A DNA stretch of 64,000 nt from Heterobilharzia americana (GCA_944470555.2 OX104134.1:12937248-13001247), one strand, 5' to 3'; counted from the stretch's first letter, positions 12,622 through 23,698 are shown. The notes: generated from the letters alone by a model not told the origin. Program-made: numbers and translations.

Positions 12622-13117
12622 CCTTAGAAATCATACACCCACATTGGCAACAAACGGGTCAGGTGTAAATTCTTTACTACATATTACGGCTTGGTCTGGA
12701 ATAGGTTCCACGTAACCGTACTCAGCAGCACCAATGTGACGCAGTTTAAGCACCTCATCAGCTTGCTTTTAGGTTCAGATGATATCTACAGTCTGTTTGT
12801 AGGTAGATGCCTTACAACAGAGGTGCTCAGAGATGGCTCCGTAGGAGCCTAGTAGCTCCAAAATGGTGAAGTTGATAGTAAATTAAGAATAAATACACGT
12901 GGGATCTCTTTCTTAGTTTTATTCAATAAATTAGGTAGCTCTTAATTTGGAACAGTGATAACTCTGTGTATGAGGCAGTTTCCCCTCCGTTGTATAGTCG
13001 CCCGACTCCAAACGACGTCCAAATGCACTTAGTTGCATTGCTGAAAAGTCTGTCCTCGAAATCGTCTATACATCAAGTTGTCTTATTTCCTAGACGCTAA
13101 GACCCCCATTAGGACTA

Positions 13118-13141
13118 ATAATAATAATAATGATAATAAGA
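13118..13141. repeat. (AAT)n microsatellite in arm A 3' UTR
   Basis: A short AAT-rich tract (AATAATAATAATAATGATAA) is flanked by two copies of AGACCCCCATTA. The mirror tract lies at about 20,310-20,333 in arm B. It may mark an old 3' end of the LINE. Confidence 0.7.
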
Positions 13142-13315
13142 CCCCCATTAATTCACTTCTTCATGCCAAAACTTACTTCGTATTTGAAGGCCTCTGCATA
13201 CCCCCGTATGTGTCTTAAATTCTCGATTAGACATGCCGATTGATATGTTCCGCCATTTAGACAAATAGTTTCAGTGCTATACTTTGTGTTTATCGTGCAT
13301 CAAAAGTCACTCACT

Positions 13316-13559
13316 ACCATTTCACCGTAGTTTATTACTGAAGACGGGTAATTTTTGTGCAACAACTCTTAAGTCTACATCCGATTTCTCTTCCTTTGAC
13401 TTTTCTTTTTATACCTTGTTACACATTGACTTACGTACATAATAAATTGTCCCATACCCACCTTTCTTTTTCTTCCTCGTAAACGGATTCACAATGACAA
13501 AGTAACAACTACTCAGCTTAATGGAAGCCTAACCACAGTCTGATCATTGCCCCTCATAC
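13316..13559. other. Unassigned spacer inside the inverted repeat
   Basis: AT-rich DNA between the end of arm A and the CR1-like copy C. No gene or repeat was recognised. Confidence 0.4.
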
Positions 13560-14479
13560 TCAGGTGAAAAAAATTCTGAAAAAAGCAGATCCTGGTCCAA
13601 CCGCCCACAACTCACGGCGGATGCCACCTGCATTTCACCACCAGCCTCCTTTGGTCATCAGGATGACTTCCACAGCCAACAGCACGGTCTTCCGAGTCAC
13701 TCTCAAAAGGCTAATCAGAAACCTGGGCCTGCATTCACAGGGAGGAATAAGCTCCATAAGACAGACCATAACCCTAACCTTAAATCGCTCATAATCTTCG
13801 ACGTTCAGGAACGTGGCTCCTCCCTAGTGACCGATCGTGAAGAACATGATCTTGGTCAGTGGAAGAGTGTTTGCAGATTCCTAAGAACCTGTCTCTGCAG
13901 TCCATCTCTTCAACGCCTAGCGCGTAGTGAGTTCTCCCCTAAAGGCTCTCCTAGACCTTTAAGTGTCTCTCGATAGTACACGTCAGTCCGAACACATCCT
14001 TCTAAAAGGCCATCAGTTGGCGAAACGTAAACTGTCCGACGTCAGGATTAGGCCTGATAGATCGTGGTCAGTGCGAGAACCTCTTTGCAACAGCAAGAAA
14101 ATTCACTCCCAAGAACTATGCTGCTCAGTAATCATACATTCCCGAATGTTCGGGTACCGATACTACCTAACGTATCCACGACATAAATCAGTAGAGGCAT
14201 ATTGTCAGCAAGCTCTAAATCTATGTGAGGGCAGAAAGAACTAACCGTCTTCCAAGGCCAGCTCGCCTCGTGATCGTTCGTACTTCCAGGCTACTCCAAG
14301 TAACCCTTGACTCTCCGGACGACGGATTTCTTTTAGGGCAGCTCAGCCTAATCCAAAAGGGTGGACCAGAGGGCCCAGGAGGTGGCGTTGCTCCTTGCAC
14401 CTACCCTTCCCTAAAAGTCCGTGGGATTCGATCCCACAGAAATGGCACAAGAGATGTCCCCTAGTGTGGCATTAGGCGC

Positions 14480-14820
14480 TGTGGAGGTTTGTGTTTAGTT
14501 GGAGTCTTATACCGCCCTCCTGCAGCGGAGGCCACGTCAAATGAAATGTCAATGCAATCCATTAGAGAAGCCCAGAACTGGACTTCCCACAGGCCCGCAC
14601 TATGGGAGATTTCAACTTTCCTCAACTGTTTACCACAGAAAGCCCATCTACTGCTCTAAAAGACTTTCGGGAATTTTTACTGGAAAACTCTTTGACCGAA
14701 CATGTCTCCCAGTGTACTCGCCGGGGTTTGACGGCAAAGTATCCCGACTAGATTGTTTTTACAAATCAGCACACTGGGGTAAGCAACTTGAATGTTTTCA
14801 GCCCTACTGGCCTGAGTGAC
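14480..14820 (+). pseudogene. CR1-like endonuclease fragment (copy C)
   Basis: In one frame near 14,495 the sequence reads LVGVLYRPPAAEATSNE, the YRPP block of LINE endonucleases. About 85 bases later ATGGGAGATTTCAACTTTCC encodes MGDFNFP, the GDFN block, in another frame. The overlapping 106-codon open frame is not the true reading. The domain is broken by shifts. The SDHAV-like end is readable near 14,815. Confidence 0.65.
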
Positions 14821-15366
14821 CATGCAGTTATCTCCTTCGATTTTTTCTATATCTAAGCCGCCCGTTCCCGACCAGCCACTAGTCAGGAATTACAGGAGAG
14901 CTGATTTTAAGAAGGTTTGGCAAGATCTAGAAGGTTCCGCTTGCCTAAGTTGAGATGATCTACTGGATCTCGATGCCGAACGGGATCCGCTGAAGAACGT
15001 AATCCTCCAGACGATAAGAGATCACACTCCCCTGATTCCAAGAAGAACCAAAAAATTCTACCCCTCCTGTCTTAAGTCAGGCACGCGCAAACTACAACGG
15101 CGTAAACTGTAATCTTGGAATCTATGGAGGTACACTGGTAGCCCTATTGATCGGCTAAATCATAAAGGCATCCGTGACGGATGTACAATAAAAGTCAGAA
15201 ACGACAGAATAAACCACCAGACACAGCTTTGTGGAACCCTGGAGGGGAATCATAGGATGCTGTACTCGCTGATAAAAACGGGAGAGTAACAGTTCATTTA
15301 GTTTACAGGACCCCATTAGTTTAGACATTCTTCATCCTAACTCTGAGGTAGCAAACCTACTAGCTT

Positions 15367-15935
15367 ATGCACTTTAAAACAACTTCTGTCATTTGGAGGC
15401 AAAACCACTCATCTGTGGATACCCATATTACAGAGGGGCTAAACCACATAGAGTTTGAACCCTCTACAAGTATGGAAATATTTCAGAAACTGAACCTGGA
15501 TAAGTCTCCAGGAATTGACGGGATTCACCCAAGCGTACTCAAAGAGCGTACTGAAGTTCTGTGCGCCCCGGTAGTAAGCCTCTTCAAATACTCTTTTCTG
15601 GAAGGCTAATTACCCTCTGATTGGAAACGGGTGGCTGTCGTCCCAACTTATAAAGGTGGAAACAAACTACTTGCTTCCAACAACAGACCGATCTCCCCGA
15701 TCTCTTCAGTTGCGAAGGTCATGGAGAGAATCATAAATGACTCATTTCATGATCACTCGCTTAAAAAATCACTCCTAATTGACTGTCAACATGGCTTTCT
15801 GCCAGGAAGATCATGTAACATCAACCTGTTGATAGCTTAGAATAGCTGGACACTCTGTCGAGCAGAAAGAGCCTATCCACATTGGTTTACTTGATCTTTC
15901 TAAAGCCTTTGACAGGGTGAATCATGATATCCTTC
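15367..15935 (+). pseudogene. CR1-like RT fragment (copy C)
   Basis: Three pieces in order: LNLDKSPGIDGIHPSVLKE (LINE RT block 0-1) in 15,367-15,609; VVPTYKGG, the RPISPISSVAKVMERII block and CQHGFLPGRSCNINLL in 15,631-15,840; then GLLDLSKAFDRVNHDILL, motif A with its catalytic Asp intact, at about 15,883-15,935. The coding sequence is interrupted by the 5' LTR of the gypsy element, which gives a relative date: this LINE is older. Confidence 0.75.
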
Positions 15936-16318
15936 TGTTATGATGCACCAGTTTTGTATAAAACATTGTTCTGAACATTTTAACGTGTCGTTCCCACATT
16001 ATTTTTACTGTATGACCAATAGTCTATCTCTGCCCCCATTGTAATGTAGTTCGCTGATTGGTTAACTTTTACTATGCGAATTTCTCCAATTGCGGACGGG
16101 GTCATTTTTCATGTGTATACTTATTCACGTGTTTGGATTGGTCGTTGTTATATTCCCGGAGTAATACACTCTCCCATCTGCCAGCTTCGGTCTTCTCTCC
16201 ATTCGTCCAGGGTTGCAGTCGGTGACTCTTGCGTACCAAGTTAGCTGTCAGCCGAGTGCACGCATTGTATTCGTTTCGGAATACATACATATACCATTAG
16301 CGCTTCGAAACCATAACA
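15936..16318 (+). repeat. 5' LTR of the gypsy element
   Basis: It starts TGTTATGATGCACCAG and ends in CA one base before the primer site. Length is 383 bp. The start matches 19,983, where TGTTGTGATGCCCCAG follows a polypurine tract. The shared part runs through GACCAATA. Confidence 0.8.
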
Positions 16319-16319
16319 G

Positions 16320-16337
16320 TGGCGACGGGGATTGGAT
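16320..16337 (+). promoter_or_regulatory. Probable primer-binding site
   Basis: TGGCGACGGGGATTGGAT begins one base after the LTR's CA end. TGGCGAC starts are known for gypsy-type elements primed by tRNA-Arg. The tRNA identity here is a guess, because the later bases do not match a tRNA end that I can name. Confidence 0.55.
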
Positions 16338-16342
16338 GAAAA

Positions 16343-16800
16343 ATGGACAATTCGATGATGAACAAAATTCTCGAACTACAAATGAAAATTATCGGATTAT
16401 TAACGCAGTCCAGAATTCCTGCAGCTGACTCATCGAATCCTACGCCAGAGCCAACACTAACGCTGAATGATGTCGCTGCTGAATGTCAACGATCGGTGAA
16501 CCTACGACGGGACACAAGTTCAGTCCAATCCGGACGCCAGGGTGATCATGAGGTGCATGCGGTTCGCCAGAATCGAGTTCCCCTGCATCCTTTTCTGGCC
16601 CAAAGACCCCTGGTTCTCCGTCTCCTGTTCGTCACCCCGCCAGCTCATACAATACTAGAAGAAGCATGAAGAAAACTCCAGCGTCTCCCTGCTGGCATCG
16701 TGGCGCATGCCATTTCGTTAAATCTTGTCCTCATAAGCAGAATAAAGGCAGAGATCGTAATATTGTGGGTCGCAAGGGCGGATTTTGCAAGCAACCCCAT
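16343..16800 (+). pseudogene. Gag remnant with zinc knuckle
   Basis: The open frame starting MDNSMMNKILELQMKI right after the primer site is the likely Gag start. It is open only to 16,669. The next frame (from 16,666) carries CWHRGACHFVKSCPHKQ, a damaged CCHC knuckle in which the second Cys has become Arg, although a Cys is present three residues later. The central capsid region is much shorter than in intact gypsy Gags, suggesting an internal deletion. Zinc knuckles bind the element's RNA during particle assembly. Confidence 0.65.
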
Positions 16801-16879
16801 CACATGGAACAAGCAGGTCACAATCCAGTCAACGTCGAAGATCGAAGTCACCACCAGTCGGCAAATCCCTTGGCCTTAC

Positions 16880-17003
16880 TGCTGCTTTTCAAGCACATGC
16901 ACCAGCTCGGGGAAAATATATCATCATCCAAATAAATAACCATTCAGTACGCCCACAAGTTGACACAGCCTTCGATATTACGAATATTTCTAAGAAGCTA
17001 TGA
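16880..17003 (+). pseudogene. Retropepsin-like protease fragment
   Basis: The end of the frame at 16,785-17,003 reads RPQVDTAFDITNISKK, which matches the active-site D-T/S-G/A block of gypsy proteases (VDTASDITIIS). The catalytic Asp and Thr are present. Upstream, KYIIIQINNHSV fits the preceding beta strand. The domain breaks off at a stop at 17,003. Confidence 0.65.
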
Positions 17004-17399
17004 TGGAAGATTGGTCGACCTCCTGTCCGGAAGACTGTACAAACTGCGATCAGCGCACATGGTGGCCGATTACCACTAGCAGGTCAGTTATTCTATACTG
17101 TATCTTTTCACGATATTTCGATAAATGGGATTTGTTATCTGTTTGACGCAGACTCAAACCTTCTGGGTCCCGGCTGGTTTGAGAGTCTGAAACTCGCGAC
17201 CTTTCACTGAATATGGTGTGCAACAAAGTGGAGGCACCGTCAAACCTCACAGCAGGCCTTAATGATATTATTGCCGGATATTCAGAGGTTTCCAACCTGA
17301 CTTCGGTCACTGCACCACAACCAAAGCCGTTCTATGCCTGAAACCAGATGCATCACCCGTTTTTCGTCCTAGAAGACCCGTCCCATATGCATAGCCTCC

Positions 17400-18535
17400 C
17401 CCCGTCGAGGCGGAACCGAAACGACTTCAGGAACAGGATGTCACTACTCCAGTATCCCATTCTTCTTGGGCAGCTCCAATCGTCGTCATAAAGAAAGCTA
17501 ATGGCTCAATCCGACTATGTGCTGACTTTTCGACAGGGTCAAATGCTGCCTTGGGGCAACACCATTATCCCTTACTTATTCCAGATGATTTATTTACTAC
17601 TCTAAATGCAGGTAAATACTTCGCGAGAATCGATCTGGCGGACGCATACTTACGGGTCGAAGTCTCTCCAGAATGTCGTGAACTACTAACTATCAATACC
17701 CATCAAGGTCTTTTCCTGTACAGTCGTCTGACATTCGGCATTAAGGCTGCCCCCGCTATTTTTCAACAGATCATGGACACTGTGCTAGCAGGCATACCAG
17801 GTGTTGCTACATATCCTGACAACGTCATAATAATTGCCACCTGTTCGGCGGATTTAACGAATCGAATACGACTGGTCCTAAAGCGAATCCAAGACAACGG
17901 CTTCGACTCAGAAAGGAAAATGTCAATTCTTCCTAAAGTCAGTAAAATATTTAGGTTTCATCCCTGACGCATCTGGTGGACGTCCTGATCCTGAAAACAT
18001 TCGTGCCATGCAGCAGATGCCCACGCCAAAAGATGTCGCGACTCTCCGAACATTTCTTGGTCTCATCAGTTACTATTCGGGATTCCTGCGCTCCCTACAT
18101 GATATACAGGAACCTTTGAATCGTCTCCTACGCAAGGATGCCACATGGTCCTGGTCGAGAGAATGTGAAACGGCTATAGAACGACTCAAGTCCACCCTCA
18201 CCTCTGATCTCCTGTTAACGCATAATGACCCACAGCTACCAGTCGTCGTTTCCGCAGGTGTTTCCACTGCTGGTGTTGGGGCTGCCCTACTGCACGAATA
18301 TTCGGATGGTTCACAGAAGGCTGCCATACATGCATCTCGATCACTCACGTCAACAGGAAAACGCTATTCACAGATAGGAAAGGAAGGACTTGCCTTAGTT
18401 TTCGCGGTCAGACGCTTCCACAAGATGTTGTATGAAAGGAAATTTACCTTGTTCACCGACCACAAGCCCCTCCTTTCAATTTTTGGGTCAAAACGCGGTG
18501 TCCCAGCTCATTCTGCCAACGGTGAGCGGTAAGGT
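17400..18535 (+). pseudogene. Gypsy reverse transcriptase and RNase H, catalytic residues lost
   Basis: The RT begins near 17,400. SSWAAPIVVIKK and IRLCADFSTGSNA lie at about 17,467-17,540. The main piece 17,551-17,967 has FARIDLADAYLRVEV, with the motif A Asp intact, LTFGIKAAPAIFQQIMD, and YPDNVIIIA in place of YLDDVII: the second Asp of the catalytic pair is Asn. After a frameshift near 17,950, 18,008-18,532 gives TLRTFLGLISYYSGFL and the RNase H domain, where SADAS has become SAGVSTAG, losing the first catalytic Asp. KRYSQIGKEGLALVFAVRRF and LFTDHKPLLSIFG are well kept. Function: copying element RNA to DNA; not possible in this copy. Confidence 0.85.
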
Positions 18536-18840
18536 TATTAGGCTATGATTTCGATATTAAATACAGACGAACAGAAGACTTTGGACATGCAGACGCACTT
18601 TCGAGGCTTGTATCTTACAACTAGCGAAGATGCAGTGACCGCCCTAGTATCTACAAAGGAGTACGCAGCTAACCTGCTGAACTGTGCCATCCGCGCACTT
18701 CCTGTCACGTCAGCTCAAGTGGAAAATGAGTCCTGCAAGGATCATGTCATACAGAAAGTTATGCATTATGTTCAGAAGAAATGGCCGCAAAAATCGTTTA
18801 CCGGTGACCTGAAACAACTGTTCCGCAGGAGAGGATCCCT

Positions 18841-19535
18841 TTGTGTTGTCTGCAACTGCCTCATGTTCGGAGAAAGCGTGATGATCCCCAGTCTCTTCGT
18901 GCAAAACTCCCAAAACAGTTTCACATTGGTCATCCAGGAATGGAACGTATGGAAGCCATCACCAGAAGCCATGCTTATTGGCCCAGTATGAACTCGGGTA
19001 TAGCCGAATTTGTCAGTCGCTGCGCATCATGTCAGAAGGCAGCCAAGAATCCTCCACGTCTTCCGCCAAAGAGTTGGCCATGGCCAGATCGACCTTGGTC
19101 TAGAATTCATATCGATTTCGCGGGTCCATTACATGGAACCTACTACCTGATCGTTGTTGATGCTTGTTCAAGGTGGCCGGAGATCGTCACAGCACCACCC
19201 GTATCATTACGCCGAACGATCGTGGCTCTTAAAAATATTTTCATCTGCCATGGGTTGCTCGAGATCATTGTTTCCCATAATGGGTCGCAATTTACCTCCT
19301 ATGAGTCCGCAGAGTTTCGCAGCGTCAATGCAATCCATAATATTCGTACACCAGCGTACCATCTGTAATGCAATGGCCAAGCGGAAAGATTTGTTGATAC
19401 CTTCAAGCGGGCTCTCTCCAAAGCCGAAGGAGGAGGAGGAGACACGGATGTTATACGACAGTTTGTATTCATCTATCGCTCAACGCCAAATGACGCCCTA
19501 CCAGACCACAAATCTCCTGCAGAAGTTCTAATGGA
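18841..19535 (+). pseudogene. Gypsy integrase, broken
   Basis: 18,841-19,368 carries the zinc-binding HHCC region (FHIGHPGMERM ... RCASCQKAAKN). The catalytic core then begins: HIDFAGPLHGTYYLIVVDA with the first Asp, and VSHNGSQFTS where the second Asp of SDNG is His. A stop follows AYHL. The last block, NGQAERFVDTFKRAL with the catalytic Glu, is in the next frame near 19,370. A C-terminal piece at 19,531-19,731 has GDSVYVRDY, typical of the integrase tail. It would insert the element's DNA into the genome if intact. Confidence 0.85.
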
Positions 19536-19966
19536 AAGGAGGCTACGTAAGTCATACCACACAATGCCACCATCACGTCGTGCACAGACAACGCAAACGG
19601 CTGGACTACATCAAAACAGAGGAGACTCCGTCTACGTACGAGACTACAGACCAGGATGCGGCATGTGGACGGAAGGTGTTGTCATGGGAAGACGCGGGAG
19701 TGTGATGTACGATACAATGGTGGATCGGTAGAAGTGGGACAGACACAAGAATAAGATGCGTCACAGAAAAGCCAGTCAACCGGAGAATCCAACCATACCA
19801 CTCGACATTCTGCCGGACACGTTCACTGTGCCAACAACGACGAAAAAGCTAGAGCCCAAACTCAGCAATGAGCCCCTCCCCAGATGTACGGATCGGAAGC
19901 GGTCCCAAACAGTGCGGTTTCAACTGGATCACAAAAAGCGAAGGTATCAAAGCTTCTGATTTTTTT

Positions 19967-19982
19967 CAAAAAGGGTAGGGAA
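19967..19982 (+). promoter_or_regulatory. Polypurine tract
   Basis: AAAAAGGGTAGGGAA lies immediately before the TG start of the 3' LTR, the position where second-strand synthesis is primed in LTR elements. Confidence 0.75.
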
Positions 19983-20076
19983 TGTTGTGATGCCCCAGTT
20001 TTGTATAAAACATTATTATTGATCCCAAAATTTTAAAGCGTCATTCCCACATTATTTTTACGGCATGACCAATAAT
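19983..20076 (+). repeat. 3' LTR, truncated
   Basis: It matches the first ~95 bp of the 5' LTR with many substitutions, then stops after GACCAATA. The remaining ~290 bp are missing. About 60 bp of unassigned sequence separate it from arm B. Confidence 0.75.
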
Positions 20077-20826
20077 TCAGTAATGATGCGCAGTAGCTAA
20101 CAGTGGAACCCAGGATGCGCATGGTCAGATGACAGTGAGTGACCTTTGATGCACGATAAACACAAAGTATAGCACTGAAACTATTTGTCTAAATGGCGGA
20201 ACATATCAATCGGCATGTCTAATCGAGAATTTAAGACACATACGGGGGTATGCAGAGGCCTTCAAATACGAAGTAAGTTTTGGCATGAAGAAGTGAATTA
20301 ATGGGGGTCTTATTATCATTATTATTATTATTAGTCCTAATGGGGTCTTAGCGTCTAGGAAATAAGACAACTTGATGTATAGACGATTTCGAGGACAGAC
20401 TTTTCAGCAATGCAACTAAGTGCATTTGGACGTCGTTTGGAGTCGGGCGACTATACAACGGAGGGGAAACTGCCTCATACACAGAGTTATCACTGTTCCA
20501 AATTAAGAGCTACCTAATTTATTGAATAAAACTAAGAAAGAGATCCCACGTGTATTTATTCTTAATTTACTATCAACTTCACCATTTTGGAGCTACTAGG
20601 CTCCTACGGAGCCATCTCTGAGCACCTCTGTTGTAAGGCATCTACCTACAAACAGACTGTAGATATCATCTGAACCTAAAAGCAAGCTGATGAGGTGCTT
20701 AAACTGCGTCACATTGGTGCTGCTGAGTACGGTTACGTGGAACCTATTCCAGACCAAGCCGTAATATGTAGTAAAGAATTTACACCTGACCCGTTTGTTG
20801 CCAATGTGGGTGTATGATTTCTAAGG

Positions 20827-22149
20827 TCATATGGCGGTACGTATCTCCAGGTGGGTGGGAGAGGAATAGTATGACAGACCATGCAAAGCTATGTACAAGA
20901 GAACCAAGTTGTTTCTTGGACGCCGTTTCCATAGCGGTTCAGTAGACGGTATAGTCCACCTATCTATACAGTCTACATTGCCAGCGCAACTCAATAACGG
21001 ACTGGTTAAACTCCTTTGGGCATATTCAAGTCGTGATTTGTGAGTTTTGTTCATGCTAGAAGAAAATGAGCCATATTCCAATATCGGTCTAACACAAAAC
21101 TTGAAAAGCAAGTTTGGTCTCTTTTGTATAGAACCTCTTCAGAAGGGGACCTGAGACAATAACTGTGACGTGCTCACTGAAGTTAAGGTTGCCAGAGTAT
21201 TGGACGCCCAGGTGGCATACCTTATCGAACATTTGAATTTCATGATCTTTTAAGGATAGCGTGCTTCTAGGATAACACTTTCCGAGGTGTAGAATTCCAC
21301 ATTTTTCATAGTTGAATCCAAGTTATCAATTCTGACTCCACTCAAGTAGATTATTTAAATCTGCCGTACCGGGAGCTGTAAACAGTCTTAAGGTCGTCAG
21401 CATAAAGATGTGGTTTTCCATGTCTAACCAGTTTACATGTGTCATTAATATACACGGGAAAGCGAAGTGGACCAAGAACACTTGTAATTGGTCGAGGGTC
21501 GTAAGAGCAGTCGTTTAATTTAACTATCCGAGAGCGTTCATGAAGGAGTGATTCAAACCAGTTGTATAAGGGGTTTTCGACACCAAATGGCCTGAGCTTC
21601 ATGAGCAGTCTCTGGCCACGCACTTTATCAAATTCTTTCTTGAAGTCGGAAAACGGTACAGCAACAAAAAGGCCTTGGTCACACCTTTGTGTGATATATT
21701 CAAGATAATCTAGTATGCAGGTGTCACGGGATCAGGTTTCTACGAACCCATGCTGCGGAGTTAATGATATGTTGTTATCGAATAGATAATCCACAACACT
21801 ACTTTTTGTAATCTTCTCTACCACTCTGGAAACCCATGTGAGATCAATCGGACGACAACTATCTAAGTGTCCAGTTGGTCCGGATTTATGAGTGGAAATG
21901 ACACAGGTAGCTTTCCAGACGAAGGGGTAGCATGAGCTATTGAGTTACATGGAAAATAACCTCAGAAGCTACAGAAGTATGTCTTCGCCTCCGTTTTTAA
22001 TGACGACAACAGGTATCCCATCTGGACCACCGGTAAAACGAAGTTTTAGAGTGTTGATCGCCGCAGGAATATTTTGTACTGTAAATTTCACGTTTTCGAT
22101 CCTGGAGGAAGGTACTGTCAACCATCACAACCCGAATGCATTACTTTAA
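20827..22149 (-). pseudogene. CR1-like reverse transcriptase, arm B (several frames)
   Basis: This mirrors the arm A RT: the motif C block LYADDLKTVY lies in 21,623-21,351 and the C-terminal piece in 21,111-20,827. Stops and shifts are in the same places. One substitution (A for G near 22,032) distinguishes the finger region from arm A. Confidence 0.8.
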
Positions 22150-22873
22150 TTTATTACCGAGGCAGCAAAGTGGTTACTGAAGATCTCCGCAGTTTGCTTA
22201 TCACCATCATGCACCTGACCGTTACTAATAATACATTTAGTCGTTTTGGATCTGGATGATTTCAGTCTGGGCTTGAGAATCTTTGTCAGAGATTCTTTAT
22301 TGCCAGAAGAATCTTCTGGAACGTGAAATTCTATGTAGAGCTTCATGTACACGTAGAGCATAAGCATGAGCACAAACGTTAGACATCGTGACTAGTGGAG
22401 AAAAGTCATGCCCATGAAAACGGGTAGTGCGTTCCGGAAGCCGACTTCGAAGGGGAGTTGGATCACAGGCTTAGTGTTCTTTTCTGGTGCAAAATAATCA
22501 CGGTTGTCGCACGAGTTACGATAAAAAAATAGTTGTCAGTGCTTTAATAGGCGTACCGGCAAAGTGGTCTTCCCAATCTAAACACCTTAGTGAAAACTGA
22601 AAGTCCTTCCAGTTAGTGCCATGGTAGTTTGTGCTGTACTAGCCGTCTTCCGGGGTTACCAGTCGATTCAAAATTCAGGCAACAAACCACAATATTGTGG
22701 TCACTTCCTGAGAATCGATGGCCAATATGTACCATAGAAGGAATGAGATTGATAGCGAAAATTAAGTCTAAAACATTATGTAGTCTAGTTGGACTTCGAA
22801 CATATTGAAACCACCCGTCAGACTCAAGACAGTGGACGAAAGATTCGTATTGTCTCGGAGCCTTTGTAGGGTA

Positions 22874-23503
22874 TCAAGAAATTTCTGACATGTTAAAGTC
22901 CCCCCGTATAATCTTTCCTGGAAATGACATGAAGGCAATAAACCTAAAGGCTTCCGACAACGAGTTGTCATACACGGAAGTGGAATTGGGAGGATGATAC
23001 ACGCACCCGAAAAGGAAGGATGGGCAGCTTATGGGCTTCAAAATAGCCAGGACGGAATCTTTTATAATTCTTAGCTCCGGGGTGTCGCACTGCATGGAAT
23101 CTATAGATGAACTGACATACATGAGACAACCACCTCCACGCCCATTCATCCCATCACCATGAAAAAGTGTGTAGTTGCCAAGGCAAATGCTCAAGTCACA
23201 AATATCTGAGGTGCTCCATGCCTCAGTTATCGTAATGATTGAAGGGGAGCATAACAACGCGAGTAAGGTCAAACTGGAGATCTTATTGCAGATTGACCGA
23301 GCATTTACTAGGCACACAGGAAATGAACGCCCCAACAGTTGAAAGCAATCGCAAATATCTTGGAAGAACAACTTACTAATGTCGTTGGGAAGCGTAGAGT
23401 GCTTGCTACGGATAAGTTTTGAGGTATCGGGTAAATGATTTGCGCTAACACCAAAAGGAAGCGGTGTGGGACAGTTCAGCAAGGAAACGGTAGAGTTAGG
23501 CAT
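22874..23503 (-). pseudogene. CR1-like endonuclease, arm B
   Basis: Identical in its readable part to the arm A piece: Asn, Glu, GCVYHPPNS and GDFNMSEIS blocks in order. It is seven residues longer at the start (MPNSTVS) because arm B has one more T near 23,495 than arm A. The same stop follows GDFNMSEIS as in arm A. Confidence 0.8.
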
Positions 23504-23698
23504 ATTGATCGGCTCAACATCGACCTTAAGCAGATCAGATGAGTAGGAAAGAGAATGAGTTACTCAGGCAGTTCTTGATCATGTGGCACTCTTCTAGCAC
23601 ATATCCACTGGAATCGAGATGCCTTTATTTTTATTACCGGCTTATGGTGTAGGCGTCAGCCTGGCGGGTGCAAAGGAGTCATGATACCGTTTGGCTCC

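Larger units (their letters stand above)
9755..13315 (+). repeat. Arm A of a 3.56 kb inverted repeat (CR1-like LINE fragment)
   Basis: This arm is the reverse complement of 20,135-23,698 with only scattered differences. Examples are a G/A change near 11,417, and single-base length changes in homopolymers near 9,904, 9,968 and 13,093. Similarity ends sharply near 13,315 (counterpart 20,135). At the left it runs into the N gap, and the outermost 20 bases match less well. Inside is a decayed CR1-type LINE in plus orientation: endonuclease, RT and a long 3' UTR ending near an (AAT)n tract. Both arms share the same stops and frameshifts, so the duplication happened after the element had died. Confidence 0.9.
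13560..15935 (+). mobile_element. CR1-like LINE copy C, cut by a gypsy insertion
   Basis: A plus-strand copy related to copies A and B. The 5' part (about 13,560-14,465) shares blocks with 6,990-7,620. An endonuclease remnant follows at about 14,480-14,820 and RT blocks at 15,367-15,935. The element stops abruptly in RT motif A at 15,935, where the TG end of an LTR begins. The rest of this LINE is not found after the LTR element, because arm B of the inverted repeat follows there instead. Confidence 0.7.
15936..20076 (+). mobile_element. Ty3/gypsy LTR retrotransposon, decayed
   Basis: A near-complete element with 5' LTR, primer site, gag, protease, RT, RNase H, integrase, polypurine tract and the first ~95 bp of the 3' LTR. 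The order PR-RT-RH-IN is that of Ty3/gypsy. The LTRs differ at many positions over the ~95 bp that can be compared, so the insertion is old. It sits inside CR1-like copy C. The 3' LTR is cut short just before arm B of the inverted repeat, with about 60 bp of unassigned DNA between. Several catalytic residues are lost, so it cannot be autonomous. Confidence 0.85.
20135..23698 (-). repeat. Arm B of the 3.56 kb inverted repeat
   Basis: Reverse complement of 9,755-13,315. Contents mirror arm A: 3' UTR with microsatellite at 20,135-20,820, RT pieces at 20,827-22,373, and endonuclease at 22,874-23,503. Differences from arm A are few and mostly single bases or homopolymer lengths. The edge at 20,135 is sharp; the outer edge near 23,698 cannot be compared further because arm A ends at a gap. 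Confidence 0.9.

Noticed and set aside
14415..14440. T-arm-like palindrome around GGGATTCGATCCC, a possible tRNA or box B
   Set aside because: The pairing leaves a 5-base loop instead of the 7-base T loop, and no acceptor stem or box A fits around it.
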